The notes beneath the pieces were generated by a model. It saw nothing but the letters and a program-made list of their open reading frames with translations. It ran no database searches and had not been told where the DNA came from. 33,186 nt of DNA from Caryophanales bacterium UBA5455 (GTDB lineage: Bacteria; Bacillota_I; Bacilli_A; RFN20; CAG-826). Of the stretch, positions 1 to 9,487 are shown piece by piece. A program made the position numbers and the translations under genes. Positions within the stretch are counted from its first letter, which is position 1; each line of letters starts with the position of its first letter. The stretch is from contig DIQT01000015.1 of assembly GCA_002427365.1 (NCBI GenBank), positions 196,386-229,571 of the forward strand, in the 5' to 3' direction.

Positions 1-102
1 ATTATTTCGACGCCTGATAGTAAAGTTTTAGTTGGTATTATTCCTACGGATGAAGAAATTGTTATTGCCCGTGATTGTATGAGAATTTTAAAACTCAGTT
101 AA
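1..102 (+). CDS. ackA: Acetate kinase, C-terminal end (5' part outside window)
   Basis: Frame 1 is open from the window edge to a TAA at 100-102 and encodes 33 residues. They include STPDSKVLVGIIPTDEEIV followed by IARD, which matches the conserved C-terminal tail of acetate kinase (IPT-(N/D)-EE-(L/I)-VIA-x-D). Acetate kinase makes ATP and acetate from acetyl phosphate in the cytoplasm. The stop lies 8 nt before the ATG of the serine dehydratase gene, so the two are probably co-transcribed. That would join serine-to-pyruvate conversion with acetate fermentation. Only the tail is visible, so catalytic residues cannot be checked; the family call rests on this short motif. Confidence 0.8.
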   Translation: MISTPDSKVLVGIIPTDEEIVIARDCMRILKLS

Positions 103-110
103 GGACGAGA

Positions 111-1319
111 ATGGAATCATTATTAGAATTATATAAAATTGGGCATGGACCTTCGAGTTCACATACAATGGGTCCAATTAAAGCATTAAACCATTTTATT
201 GCTAATTTTAATGATGCTACAAGTTATGAAGTTGTGTTATTTGGCTCCCTTGCCTTAACTGGAAAAGGTCATTTAACCGATGTCGCTTTACATAATGTTT
301 TTAACGAAAAACAAAAAAAGGGTAACGTTATCTTTAATTACGATTTAGATAACTTATACCATCCTAATACGCTTATTATTAAAGCGATTAATAAACAAGG
401 ATTCGTTGAACATCAAACAACATACTATTCAATCGGTGGGGGCAACTTAGCGATTGATGGGGTTAATTTGAATGAAGAAAATAATGTATATCCTTTTGCG
501 CATTTTAAAGAAATAAAAACATATTGTCATAATAACGATTGTTCATATGTCGATGTGGTCAATAACTTTGATGTTCCTAGTATTAACGAAGATTTACTTC
601 ATATTTGGCAAATTATGAAGGAAGTTATTGCAAAAGGTTTAACGACTTCTGGTACGTTACCAGGCACGTTAGCCTTAGAACGTAAAGCGCATGATTTATA
701 CAATTATTTTGCTGAAGATGAATCACCAGTTGATGAAGCAAAACGGAAATTATTTGCCTATGCTTACGCCGTTAGTGAAGAAAACGCTAGCGGGGGAATT
801 GTTGTAACGGCCCCAACTTGTGGATCAGCGGGAATTTTACCATCGGTCTTATATAATGCCCAACTTACTTCAAATTATCATGATGAACAAATTGTTGACG
901 CGCTAAAAGTTGCTGGTCTAATCGGCGTTACCGTTAAACAAAATGCTTCGATTAGTGGGGCGGAATGTGGCTGCCAAGCGGAATGTGGCGTTGCTGCGGC
1001 AATGGCCGCTGCCGCGTTAGCGTATTTAGCGAATTTTAATTTACATCAAATCGAATACGCGAGTGAAGTTGCGCTTGAACATCATTTAGGTTTAACTTGT
1101 GATCCAATTGGTGGGTATGTTCAAATTCCTTGTATTGAACGAAATGCCGTTATTGCGGGGCGCGCCTATGACGCTGTTTTAGTCGCGAAACACTTAACGA
1201 TGAACCGGCGGATTAGTTTAGATGATATTATTCAAACGTTGTATGAAACCGGACTTGACTTAAATACGGACTATAAAGAAACAAGTCGCGGTGGGATGGC
1301 AAAACTACTTAAAATGTAA
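111..1319 (+). CDS. sdaA: L-serine dehydratase (ammonia-lyase), single-chain iron-sulfur type
   Basis: The protein has 402 residues and deaminates L-serine to pyruvate and ammonia using a [4Fe-4S] cluster. The N-terminal beta-type domain carries the signature GHGPSSSHTMGP (residues 11-22). The alpha-type catalytic domain has APTCGSAGILPS and cysteines C286, C288, C330 and C341. The spacings C288 to C330 (42) and C330 to C341 (11) match the three cluster ligands described for the Legionella enzyme. At 402 residues it is shorter than the roughly 450-residue E. coli SdaA, with the loss in the beta-type domain. The ATG at 111 is chosen because AAGGA (101-105) lies 5 nt upstream; a TTG at 75 in the same frame has no such site. 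It follows ackA by 8 nt. Confidence 0.93.
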   Translation: MESLLELYKIGHGPSSSHTMGPIKALNHFIANFNDATSYEVVLFGSLALTGKGHLTDVALHNVFNEKQKKGNVIFNYDLDNLYHPNTLIIKAINKQGFVEHQTTYYSIGGGNLAIDGVNLNEENNVYPFAHFKEIKTYCHNNDCSYVDVVNNFDVPSINEDLLHIWQIMKEVIAKGLTTSGTLPGTLALERKAHDLYNYFAEDESPVDEAKRKLFAYAYAVSEENASGGIVVTAPTCGSAGILPSVLYNAQLTSNYHDEQIVDALKVAGLIGVTVKQNASISGAECGCQAECGVAAAMAAAALAYLANFNLHQIEYASEVALEHHLGLTCDPIGGYVQIPCIERNAVIAGRAYDAVLVAKHLTMNRRISLDDIIQTLYETGLDLNTDYKETSRGGMAKLLKM

Positions 1320-1379
1320 TCTCCTTGCTTAATGGTTACTTTTTATATATTCTATATGGTCACGTAAAGGAGGAGACAC

Positions 1380-2375
1380 ATGGATTTAAAAACCCCCCTA
1401 ATTTTAGCTAGCGGTGAACGATTCGCTAGTGAATATGAAACTATTTATCGTTTAATAACTGAGTTCGACCGAATTGCGGTTGTTGCCCATACATTTCCTG
1501 ATTTTGATGCCTTAGGAACTTCTTATGGTCTTTATGATTGGTTAATTACTTCTTTCCCAAATAAGGAAGTTATTATTTTAGGTGAAGACCATCATGACTT
1601 TTCCCCATCAATTTATCCAATGATTCCTGAAGTTAAGGATGCGTGGTTTGAAAAAGACTTTTTAGCAATTATTGTTGATACCGCAAACACCGATCGGGTT
1701 GGCGATAAACGGGCTTTACAAGCAAAAACAATTGTGAAAATTGATCATCACCCCGCAGTGGAACAATATGGCACTATCAATTTAGTCGCGACTGATATGG
1801 TGGCGTCGAGTCAATTAGTCGTTGATTTTATTTTAAACACACCAAAATATGACCAAATAACAAAACAAGCTGCAATTTATTTTTATTCAGGTATTGTTGG
1901 TGATTCCGGAAGATTTAAATATGCTTCAACTTCCCCCCATACATTTGCGATTGCGAGTGAATTAATTAAAACAAACTTCGATTTAAATGATATTTATAAC
2001 AAAATGTATATTCTTAGTTTAAATGATTTATATTTACAAGCGCATATTTTACAAAACTTTAGTATTTCAAAAAAAGGCGTTGCATATTATATTGTTACCG
2101 AAGAAGAATTTACCCGCATCGGGGTTAATCCTCTAATTGGTAAAAGTTACGTTAATATTTTTAGCGATATTCGTGGTGTTCCGATTTGGTTTAGTGTTAC
2201 CGAAGATAGTGAAGCTCATGTTTGGCGAATTTCCCTCCGGTCGAAAGGAATTCCGATTAACGGTGTCGCAACAAAGTATAATGGTGGCGGTCACGCGCAA
2301 GCAAGTGGGTGCCAAGTCAAAACACTTGATGAGCTCAATGACTTTATCGCTGATTTAGAAGCATTAATTGAATAA
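1380..2375 (+). CDS. nrnA: DHH/DHHA1 phosphoesterase, NrnA-like (nanoRNase / pAp phosphatase)
   Basis: This 331-residue protein belongs to the DHH family. Metal-site motifs seen are HTFPDFDALG (H37, D41, D43), VDTANTD (D100) and the name-giving D122-H123-H124. The C-terminal DHHA1 domain has GGGHAQASGC (from residue 302). The usual HxxPDGDAxGS block is HTFPDFDALGT here, so F replaces the small Gly. In Bacillota such proteins degrade short oligoribonucleotides and dephosphorylate 3'-phosphoadenosine-5'-phosphate; this role is inferred from family and length. AAAGGAGGAG (1366-1375) precedes the ATG. The 60-nt gap after sdaA shows no convincing terminator, so read-through is possible. A strong terminator follows the gene. 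Confidence 0.85.
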   Translation: MDLKTPLILASGERFASEYETIYRLITEFDRIAVVAHTFPDFDALGTSYGLYDWLITSFPNKEVIILGEDHHDFSPSIYPMIPEVKDAWFEKDFLAIIVDTANTDRVGDKRALQAKTIVKIDHHPAVEQYGTINLVATDMVASSQLVVDFILNTPKYDQITKQAAIYFYSGIVGDSGRFKYASTSPHTFAIASELIKTNFDLNDIYNKMYILSLNDLYLQAHILQNFSISKKGVAYYIVTEEEFTRIGVNPLIGKSYVNIFSDIRGVPIWFSVTEDSEAHVWRISLRSKGIPINGVATKYNGGGHAQASGCQVKTLDELNDFIADLEALIE

Positions 2376-2376
2376 A

Positions 2377-2398
2377 ACGGAGTTCGCTCCGTTTTTTT
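2377..2398 (+). terminator. Rho-independent terminator after nrnA
   Basis: Stem ACGGAG (2377-2382), TTCG tetraloop, CTCCGT (2387-2392), then a run of T to 2398. It starts one base after the nrnA stop and closes the ackA-sdaA-nrnA transcription unit. Confidence 0.9.
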
Positions 2399-2416
2399 AT
2401 AAAGTGACCCCCCACT

Positions 2417-2427
2417 TATGGTATAAT
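2417..2427 (+). promoter_or_regulatory. Extended -10 promoter of dnaE-polA-mutM/coaE
   Basis: TATGGTATAAT contains a perfect TATAAT (2422-2427) preceded by TGG, an extended -10 element. No good TTGACA is seen at the right distance. Transcription would begin near 2434, only about 11 nt before the dnaE ATG at 2445, leaving room for just a weak AGG (2435-2437). Confidence 0.75.
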
Positions 2428-2444
2428 TTTTTCTAGGTAAGTAT

Positions 2445-5400
2445 ATGAATTTTATCCCGTTACACATTTATACAGGCTACACCTTCCTTCGTTCCGGCTT
2501 AACGATGGATCGTCTTTTTAAAGTTGCGAAAAAGCGCAATTATAAAGCGCTAGCGATTACCGACCTTAATAGTTTATATGGACTCGCAGAAGCGGAAAAA
2601 TATGGAAATGACAGCCAAATTAAACCATTATATGGGATGGATTTAAGTTTTGATGGGTTAATTTTTACGTTAATTGCGAAAAATGAACAAGGATATCTAG
2701 ATTTAATTAAATTAAGTTATTTAGTATCAAAGGATTCGTTAACGAGTGAACTTCTTCTTTCGTTAGCTAATAACCAAGTAATGATTGTTGGCACGAACCA
2801 AGAAAAACTATTTTCAATTTATGAAGAAGGCGAACATTTTCTTGCAAAATATTTACGAACTTTTAGCGTTACGATTACGGATTTTTATTTAGGGTTAGCT
2901 ATAAATTCAACCGATGATTTAGCTCATGCGGAGCTTGTTCGGGCGTTCGCAAAAAAATATGGCTATTCGCTTGTTGCCTTTCCGTTAATTAAATATGCAG
3001 AACCCGATGATGCGATTACAACCGAAATTACTGAAGCAATCGCAAGTGGCAGGTATTTAACCCCACCAAGTGAAAAAATTATTGGTCCATATTATGCCTT
3101 AAATGACGAAACGATTAATACTTTATTTTTAGAAGATGAAATTGCTTTAACAAACCTTATTGCCCAAAGCACTAATATTCGTGTTAATAAAGTTCGCGGA
3201 AGTTTATTAAAGTTTCCGCTACCAACTGACGAAACTTCAAAGTCATATTTGGAAAAATTAACGGTAGAAGGCTATCAAAAGCGGGGTCTTGATTTAAGTA
3301 ATGAGCAATATCTTAAGCGCTTAAATTATGAACTTGCGATGATTGATAAACTTGGCTATAACGATTATTTTTTAATTGTTCAAGACTATGTTAAATATGC
3401 CAAGTCGAAAGGAATACTTGTGGGACCTGGGCGTGGCTCAGCAGCGGGGTCACTTGTTAGTTATGCGCTTGATATTACGCAAATTGATCCACTTCCTAAC
3501 CATTTATTATTTGAACGGTTTTTAAATCCGGAACGACAAACAATGCCCGATATTGATATTGACTTCTTAGATTATCGGCGTGAGGAAGTTGTCGAATATT
3601 TACGAAATAAATATGGTTATGATCATTTAGCAAATATTGTGACCTTTCAAACAATCGGGGCGAAACAAGCGCTTCGTGATGTTGGGCGGGTGTTTGAATT
3701 AAATACGGATGACATTAGTCGCTTATCGAATACACTAGGTACTTCTAACTATGGGCTTCACGATGCATATCGATATTTACCAGCATTTCGGAAGCTTATT
3801 AATGATGATAAGTTTTATTTAGAACTTGTTACATACGCGAGTAAAATCGAAGGATTACCCCGCCAAAGTGGACTTCATGCGGCTGGAATTATTTTAAATA
3901 ACGCACCAATTAAGGATGGTTTGCCAGTAAAAAGTGATCAAAGCAACCATTTAATTACCCAATATGAAATGGGTTATTTAGAGTCGCAAGGATATTTAAA
4001 AATGGATATTCTTGGTTTAACAAATTTAACCGTCATTGAAGAAATATTTACATCGGTAAAACATAACTATGGGCTTGACCTTAATTTAGATTCGTTACCA
4101 TATGATGAAGAGGCGATTTATGAATTAATTGCTAGTGGCCAAACAATGGGGTTATTTCAACTTGAAAGTGCCGGGATGAATCAAGCGATTCAAGAAATTA
4201 AACCGAATTGTTTTAATGATATTGTCGCGGTAATTGCTTTATTTCGCCCCGGGCCAATGAAAAATATTTCAACCTATGCACGGCGAAAAAACGGTTTAGA
4301 AAAAGTTACCTATATGTCACCTGATTTAGAAGAAATTTTAGTTTCAACCTATGGAATTATTGTTTATCAAGAACAAATTATGCAAATATGTCAAAAGTTT
4401 GCGGGAATGTCACTTGCAAAAGCCGACTTGTTCCGCCGGGCAATATCGAAAAAGAATACTGAACAATTAAGTGCGTTAAAGGAAGAATTTGTTGAAGGCG
4501 CTGTTAAATTAAACCATTCGCTTGCGGTCGCTACGAACGTTTTTGATGAGATTTTTGAATTCGCGGATTATGGCTTTAATAAATCGCACGCGGTTGGCTA
4601 TGGCCGCCTTACGTGCCAAATGGGCTATTTAAAAGTTCATTATCCGGCGGAATTTTACGCGGCTATTTTAGGTTCGACGAATACGAAAAACCCGAAGTTT
4701 TCGAAATATCTTAGTGAAATTAAAGCGCGTAATGTAAGCCTTAAGGCGCCAGATGTTAATGTTTCAACAAATCGCTTTAGTGTCTTTACTAAAGCCTTAG
4801 TTTTCCCGCTTAATTCCATTAAAGGGTTACCACAATTAAGCGCGCAAGCAATTATTACGGAACGAAATAAAAATGGCAAGTTTACTTCGTTAGCGGACTT
4901 TGTTGGGCGGATGTATCGCTATGACTTTACACTTCTCCAATTTGAACGATTAATTGATGCGGGCGCGCTAGATAGCTTAAGCCCCAATCGAGCGACAAGT
5001 CGACTTAATTTAGCAAAATTAATTACATATGCGTCAATTGTTGCGGTTGATGAAAACTCCTTACAATTAGAGTTATCAAAAACGCCACCACCACGGTTAC
5101 TTGAAGCGGAAAGTGATTTACTTTTCGACTTAAATAAAGAATATGAAGCGCTCGGAATTATGCTTAGTGGTAATCTTCTTTCAACAAAAAAAGACCTTAT
5201 TAAAAAAGAAGGTTTAGAGCCACTAAGCGCATTAACAAAAGATTATTCATTCCATCATGTTGTCGGGATGATTCGCGCGGTTAAAGTTATTAAAACGAAA
5301 AAAGGTGATCAAATGGCGTTTGTTATGGCGTTTGATGGCGATACGGAACTTGATTTAACGATTTTCCCTAAACTATTTGAAGAAGTTTACCCCTTACTAG

Positions 5401-5495
5401 AAACAAACCAAATTGTTAAAATTAAAGCACGTCGGGACCGTAGCCGTGATACGACGTATGTTGTTGAGACGCTTTCTTTATTGGAGGAAAATTAG
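2445..5495 (+). CDS. dnaE: DNA polymerase III alpha subunit, DnaE type
   Basis: The 1016-residue C-family polymerase subunit makes DNA at the replication fork. In order: an N-terminal PHP domain (about 1-210), the polymerase core with GPGRGSAAGS, the catalytic PDIDIDF (D371 and D373, counting P368 as the first residue) and KMDILGL (D521), fingers, tandem helix-hairpin-helix and a C-terminal OB fold (about 930-1010). The PHP domain has HIYTGYTFL where metal-binding relatives have HxHxxYS, and ITDLNSLYG instead of a TDH motif, so it is probably catalytically dead. It is shorter than E. coli DnaE (1160) and B. subtilis DnaE (about 1115). The gene starts a run with polA (stop and start abut) and mutM/coaE. 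The start is the only ATG next to the promoter; the ribosome binding site is weak. Confidence 0.97.
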   Translation: MNFIPLHIYTGYTFLRSGLTMDRLFKVAKKRNYKALAITDLNSLYGLAEAEKYGNDSQIKPLYGMDLSFDGLIFTLIAKNEQGYLDLIKLSYLVSKDSLTSELLLSLANNQVMIVGTNQEKLFSIYEEGEHFLAKYLRTFSVTITDFYLGLAINSTDDLAHAELVRAFAKKYGYSLVAFPLIKYAEPDDAITTEITEAIASGRYLTPPSEKIIGPYYALNDETINTLFLEDEIALTNLIAQSTNIRVNKVRGSLLKFPLPTDETSKSYLEKLTVEGYQKRGLDLSNEQYLKRLNYELAMIDKLGYNDYFLIVQDYVKYAKSKGILVGPGRGSAAGSLVSYALDITQIDPLPNHLLFERFLNPERQTMPDIDIDFLDYRREEVVEYLRNKYGYDHLANIVTFQTIGAKQALRDVGRVFELNTDDISRLSNTLGTSNYGLHDAYRYLPAFRKLINDDKFYLELVTYASKIEGLPRQSGLHAAGIILNNAPIKDGLPVKSDQSNHLITQYEMGYLESQGYLKMDILGLTNLTVIEEIFTSVKHNYGLDLNLDSLPYDEEAIYELIASGQTMGLFQLESAGMNQAIQEIKPNCFNDIVAVIALFRPGPMKNISTYARRKNGLEKVTYMSPDLEEILVSTYGIIVYQEQIMQICQKFAGMSLAKADLFRRAISKKNTEQLSALKEEFVEGAVKLNHSLAVATNVFDEIFEFADYGFNKSHAVGYGRLTCQMGYLKVHYPAEFYAAILGSTNTKNPKFSKYLSEIKARNVSLKAPDVNVSTNRFSVFTKALVFPLNSIKGLPQLSAQAIITERNKNGKFTSLADFVGRMYRYDFTLLQFERLIDAGALDSLSPNRATSRLNLAKLITYASIVAVDENSLQLELSKTPPPRLLEAESDLLFDLNKEYEALGIMLSGNLLSTKKDLIKKEGLEPLSALTKDYSFHHVVGMIRAVKVIKTKKGDQMAFVMAFDGDTELDLTIFPKLFEEVYPLLETNQIVKIKARRDRSRDTTYVVETLSLLEEN

Positions 5496-8069
5496 ATGCA
5501 AAAGATGATTGTCATTGATGGAAATTCACTATTATTTCGGGCGTATTATGCGACCGCTTATGGTGGAAGTATTATGCGGACTAAAGCGGGTGTTCCAACG
5601 AATGCCTTATTTGCTTTTTCGAATATGATTGGAAAAATTTTAGGTGATTTAAGTGGGGACGAACATCTTCTTGTCGCGTGGGATACGGGTGAAAAAACGC
5701 TTCGCCATAAAGAAGATGAAACGTATAAAGCGAATCGGCCCGATGCACCAATTGATTTAGTATCCCAATTTGCGTTAGCGCGCGAATTTTTAAAGGCGCT
5801 AGGGATAAAAAGTTATGAAACACCTGATTATGAAGCCGATGATATCGCAGGAAGTATTGCTAAACGCGCGGGGAAAGACGGTTTTAGCGTTGAAATATAT
5901 ACATCTGATCAAGATTTTCTCCAACTAGTCGATGAAAACATCGTTGTTCAATTAATAAAAAATGGTTCAAAAATTGAAACAATGGATGTTAAGGGCGTCC
6001 TTGAAACATATGAAATGACCCCCTTACAAATTATTGATTATAAAGGCTTACGTGGTGATCCTAGTGATAATATTCCTGGTGTTCCTGGGGTTGGAAAAGT
6101 AATCGGCACAAAACTTATTAAACAATATGGTGATGTCGAAGGCGTTATTGCCGCGGCTCCTAATTTAAAAGGCAAAGTATATGAAAATATCGTCACGTAT
6201 GCTGAACAAGCACGGTTTTCCAAAAAACTTGCGACGATTATTACTGATGTTGAAATTCCTTTAACTTATGATGATCTTAAGTATAAAGGCTATAATTACG
6301 ATGAAATTTCTTCATTTTGCCAAACCTATGAATTACGGCAATTTATGAATCGATTATCAGGTCGATTTGAAATTAAAAAAGAAAACGCATCTTTAATAAA
6401 TGTTAAACACATAACTTCATCTAATGAAGTCGACTTAGTTTCGATTAATGCGCTGCAAGTTGTCTTAGATGGGGAAGATTATCATCACGCTTCCTTAAAA
6501 GGTGTCGCGCTTGCTAATAAAACTGAAGCATATTTTATTCCAACTTCTTCGCTTGTTAATGATTTACTCTTTCAAGCATGGCTTAGTGATGAAAAAGTTA
6601 AAAAAAATGTTTTTGATGCGAAATTAACCGAAGTTACTTTAGCGCGTTATGGCTTAAGCATTAAAGGAATTAGTTTTGATTTACTCCTAGCTAGTTACTT
6701 ATTAGATGCCTCCTTACAAAATGACCCCAAAGCGATTTTGGCGTATTATGATGTTAATTTACCACTCGTAAATGAAACGACTTCACTTATTGATATTAGT
6801 GGATTAATCGCCCACTACGTTTCACTTATTAAAGAAAGTGTTTTAGCACAATTAGAAGTTAACGATGCGCTTAAGTTATATTTAGAAATTGAACTTCCCT
6901 TAAGTCATGTTTTAGCGAAGATGGAAATTGAAGGTTTCCCGCTTGATAAAACGACTCTATTAACAATTGGGGAAGACTTTCGCCAACAATTAGATAATTT
7001 AACAACGGATATTTATGCTTTAGCAGGGGAAGAATTTAATATTTCCTCGCCCAAACAAGTAGCGGAAATCTTATTTGATAAACTTAATTTGCCTGATTTA
7101 AAGAAACGTTCGACGGCGGTTGGTGTGCTTGCTAAACTTGAACCATATCATCCGATCGTTGGCAAAATTCTTGATTACCGTAAATATGCGAAGTTAGTTT
7201 CAACATATATCGATGGCTTAGTTGAGGATATTCAAATAGATGGCAAATTGCATACAACATTTAATCAAGCTTTAACGACAACCGGCCGGCTCTCATCAAC
7301 AAAACCAAACTTACAAAATATTTCGGTTCGTGATGAACAGGGGCGTGAAATTCGGAAAGCCTTCTTCTATGATGATCCAAATTTATCCATTGTTTCCTTT
7401 GACTATGCACAAATCGAATTACGGATTATGGCGGCCTTAGCGAAATCACCCCGACTAATTAATGCGTTTAAAAATGGTGAAGATATTCACGCGGTAACCG
7501 CTGAACATTTATTTAAGAAAGAAAGGGTTAGTTCACTTGAACGGCAAAAAGCGAAAGCGGTTAACTTTGGAATTATTTATGGGATTAGTGACTGGGGATT
7601 AAGTGAACAAATATCGTCAAGTGTATATGAAGCAAAAGAAATTAAGTCTTCGTTTTATGAAGCATATCCGGAAATTAGCACGTTTACGTTATCAATGATT
7701 AATAATGCGATGAAAGAGGGATATGTATCAACATTACTCGGACGGAGACGCTATTTGCCAGGCTTAAATGACCAAAATTACCAAGTTCGTGAATTTGCAA
7801 AACGGGCCGCTATGAACGCTCCTATTCAAGGAACGGCCGCCGATTTAATTAAACTAGCGATGGTTAAAATCGATAAATTTTTAAGTAAACACGACTATCA
7901 AAGTAAACTCGTCTTACAAATTCATGACGAATTAATTTTTGTTATGCCAGATGAGGAAATTGCTATTTTAAGTCCAAAAATCAAAGAAATTATGGAAAAT
8001 GCGTTAGAACTTGATGTTCCACTTGTCGTCGCGATGACACAAGGAAAATCGTGGTTTGATTGCTTATAA
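5496..8069 (+). CDS. polA: DNA polymerase I
   Basis: 857 residues. The N-terminal 5'-nuclease domain (about 1-290) shows VIDGNSLLFRAYYA, EADDIAGS, TSDQDFLQL and GVPGVGKVIGTKL. The middle domain corresponds to the 3'-5' exonuclease but lacks the full set of catalytic acids, as in the B. subtilis enzyme, so proofreading is unlikely. The polymerase domain has motif A FDYAQIELR (D636), the O helix RQKAKAVNFGIIYG (683-696) and motif C IHDE (D811). It fills gaps in repair and removes Okazaki primers. The ATG directly follows the dnaE stop codon, with GGAGG (5483-5487) inside the end of dnaE, so translation is probably coupled. All expected polymerase motifs are intact. Confidence 0.97.
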   Translation: MQKMIVIDGNSLLFRAYYATAYGGSIMRTKAGVPTNALFAFSNMIGKILGDLSGDEHLLVAWDTGEKTLRHKEDETYKANRPDAPIDLVSQFALAREFLKALGIKSYETPDYEADDIAGSIAKRAGKDGFSVEIYTSDQDFLQLVDENIVVQLIKNGSKIETMDVKGVLETYEMTPLQIIDYKGLRGDPSDNIPGVPGVGKVIGTKLIKQYGDVEGVIAAAPNLKGKVYENIVTYAEQARFSKKLATIITDVEIPLTYDDLKYKGYNYDEISSFCQTYELRQFMNRLSGRFEIKKENASLINVKHITSSNEVDLVSINALQVVLDGEDYHHASLKGVALANKTEAYFIPTSSLVNDLLFQAWLSDEKVKKNVFDAKLTEVTLARYGLSIKGISFDLLLASYLLDASLQNDPKAILAYYDVNLPLVNETTSLIDISGLIAHYVSLIKESVLAQLEVNDALKLYLEIELPLSHVLAKMEIEGFPLDKTTLLTIGEDFRQQLDNLTTDIYALAGEEFNISSPKQVAEILFDKLNLPDLKKRSTAVGVLAKLEPYHPIVGKILDYRKYAKLVSTYIDGLVEDIQIDGKLHTTFNQALTTTGRLSSTKPNLQNISVRDEQGREIRKAFFYDDPNLSIVSFDYAQIELRIMAALAKSPRLINAFKNGEDIHAVTAEHLFKKERVSSLERQKAKAVNFGIIYGISDWGLSEQISSSVYEAKEIKSSFYEAYPEISTFTLSMINNAMKEGYVSTLLGRRRYLPGLNDQNYQVREFAKRAAMNAPIQGTAADLIKLAMVKIDKFLSKHDYQSKLVLQIHDELIFVMPDEEIAILSPKIKEIMENALELDVPLVVAMTQGKSWFDCL

Positions 8070-8080
8070 AGGAGAAAACG

Positions 8081-9487
8081 ATGCCAGAATTACCAGAAGT
8101 TGAAACTGTTAGAGCGATTTTAAAACCGCATATTGTTGGTAAAACCATTGCCAAAGTCGATATTTTAGTTCCGCGAATTGTTACAACAACAACAACGGAT
8201 TTAGAAACATTTAAATCTTCGTTAGTGGGTAAAACCGTTAGTGATGTCACACGAATTGGAAAATATTTAATATTTCACTATAGCGATGATGTTGTCGTTA
8301 TTTCGCATTTACGGATGGAAGGTAAATATGTGAAATTAAAACCAGGCGCGCCAATATCAAAATATACTTGTGTTGTTTTTACCTTTACGGATGGAAACCG
8401 ACTTGTCTATAATGACACAAGAAAATTTGGCACAATGGAATTAGCAACTGAGGCAACCTATCGCTTAAGTAAGTCACTTGCAAAACTAGGACCGGAACCA
8501 TGGGATATAACGTATGACCATTTTTATCAACAAGTTACTTTGAGTAGCCGCAAAATTAAAGAAGTTTTACTTGATCAAAGTGTTATAACTGGCTTAGGTA
8601 ATATTTACGTTGATGAAATCTTATTTAAAAGTAAAATTCATCCAGAAACAGCGGCAAATACATTAACGAAAATAGATGCCGATTTAATGCTCGATAATAC
8701 GCGGACAACGCTAAATGAGGCCATTTTAGCGGGGGGTACGACTGTTCGCTCCTATCAACCGGCCGAAGGAATTACCGGCCTCTTTCAGCTTAATTTATTT
8801 GCTTATGGGCGCGCTGGTGAACCGTGTTTAAAATGTCAAAACTTATTAAAAAAGATTCGCGTTGGGGGACGAGGCACAACATACTGTCCACATTGCCAAA
8901 AACATCGTAATCGGCCAAGTGTCGTTGGGATTACCGGCGTTGTTGGTAGTGGTAAAAGTGCGTTATTAAAGTATTATCATGACCACGGTTATTTAACATT
9001 ATCAAGTGATGAAGAAATTGCTTTAATGTATAAAGATGAAGAAATTAAGCGGGGTTTGGTAGCGATATTTGGCGAAAACATCCTTTTATCAAGTGGGGAA
9101 GTTAATAAAGAACTTCTTCGCGGCCTTATTAGTGAAAATGGAGCACTTAAGAGCGAACTTGAAGCCTATTTATATCCGTTATTAAAAGAGCGCTTACTAA
9201 AAATTCGCGATGAAAGTAGCGCTAAAATCATCTTCTTTGAAATTCCATTATTATATGAAGGCAAATTTGAAACGATTTGTGATTATGTAATTGGGGTTAA
9301 GATTTCCGAAGAAAACCAAATTAAAAATCTAACTAAGCGTGGGGCGGACGTTAAAAAAGCCTTGGAACTAAACGCTACGAATAAATTTGAAAAAAACAGC
9401 GCTCGTGTCGATTTTCTAATCGATAATAACGCTGATTTAGCTTGTTTATACGCCGAAGCAGAAAAGATTTTAACAAAAATTAAATAG
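8081..9487 (+). CDS. mutM-coaE: Fusion of formamidopyrimidine-DNA glycosylase (MutM) and dephospho-CoA kinase (CoaE)
   Basis: One 468-residue reading frame joins two enzymes. Residues 1-277 are MutM/Fpg: MPELPEVETV, whose Pro2 becomes the catalytic N terminus after Met removal, then the DNA-binding region and a zinc finger C249-x2-C252-x16-C269-x2-C272. Residues 281-468 are CoaE: P-loop GITGVVGSGKS (283-293), SSDEEI in place of the usual DAD, FFEIPLLYE, and VDFLIDNNA near the end. MutM excises oxidised purines; CoaE phosphorylates dephospho-CoA in the last step of CoA synthesis. Only about three residues separate the zinc finger from CoaE, and no stop, start or ribosome site for CoaE is visible. 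The ATG at 8081 follows AAAGGAGAA (8068-8076) and gives the required Pro2; an upstream TTG at 8060 would destroy it. The two genes are neighbours in many Bacillota. Confidence 0.93.
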   Translation: MPELPEVETVRAILKPHIVGKTIAKVDILVPRIVTTTTTDLETFKSSLVGKTVSDVTRIGKYLIFHYSDDVVVISHLRMEGKYVKLKPGAPISKYTCVVFTFTDGNRLVYNDTRKFGTMELATEATYRLSKSLAKLGPEPWDITYDHFYQQVTLSSRKIKEVLLDQSVITGLGNIYVDEILFKSKIHPETAANTLTKIDADLMLDNTRTTLNEAILAGGTTVRSYQPAEGITGLFQLNLFAYGRAGEPCLKCQNLLKKIRVGGRGTTYCPHCQKHRNRPSVVGITGVVGSGKSALLKYYHDHGYLTLSSDEEIALMYKDEEIKRGLVAIFGENILLSSGEVNKELLRGLISENGALKSELEAYLYPLLKERLLKIRDESSAKIIFFEIPLLYEGKFETICDYVIGVKISEENQIKNLTKRGADVKKALELNATNKFEKNSARVDFLIDNNADLACLYAEAEKILTKIK

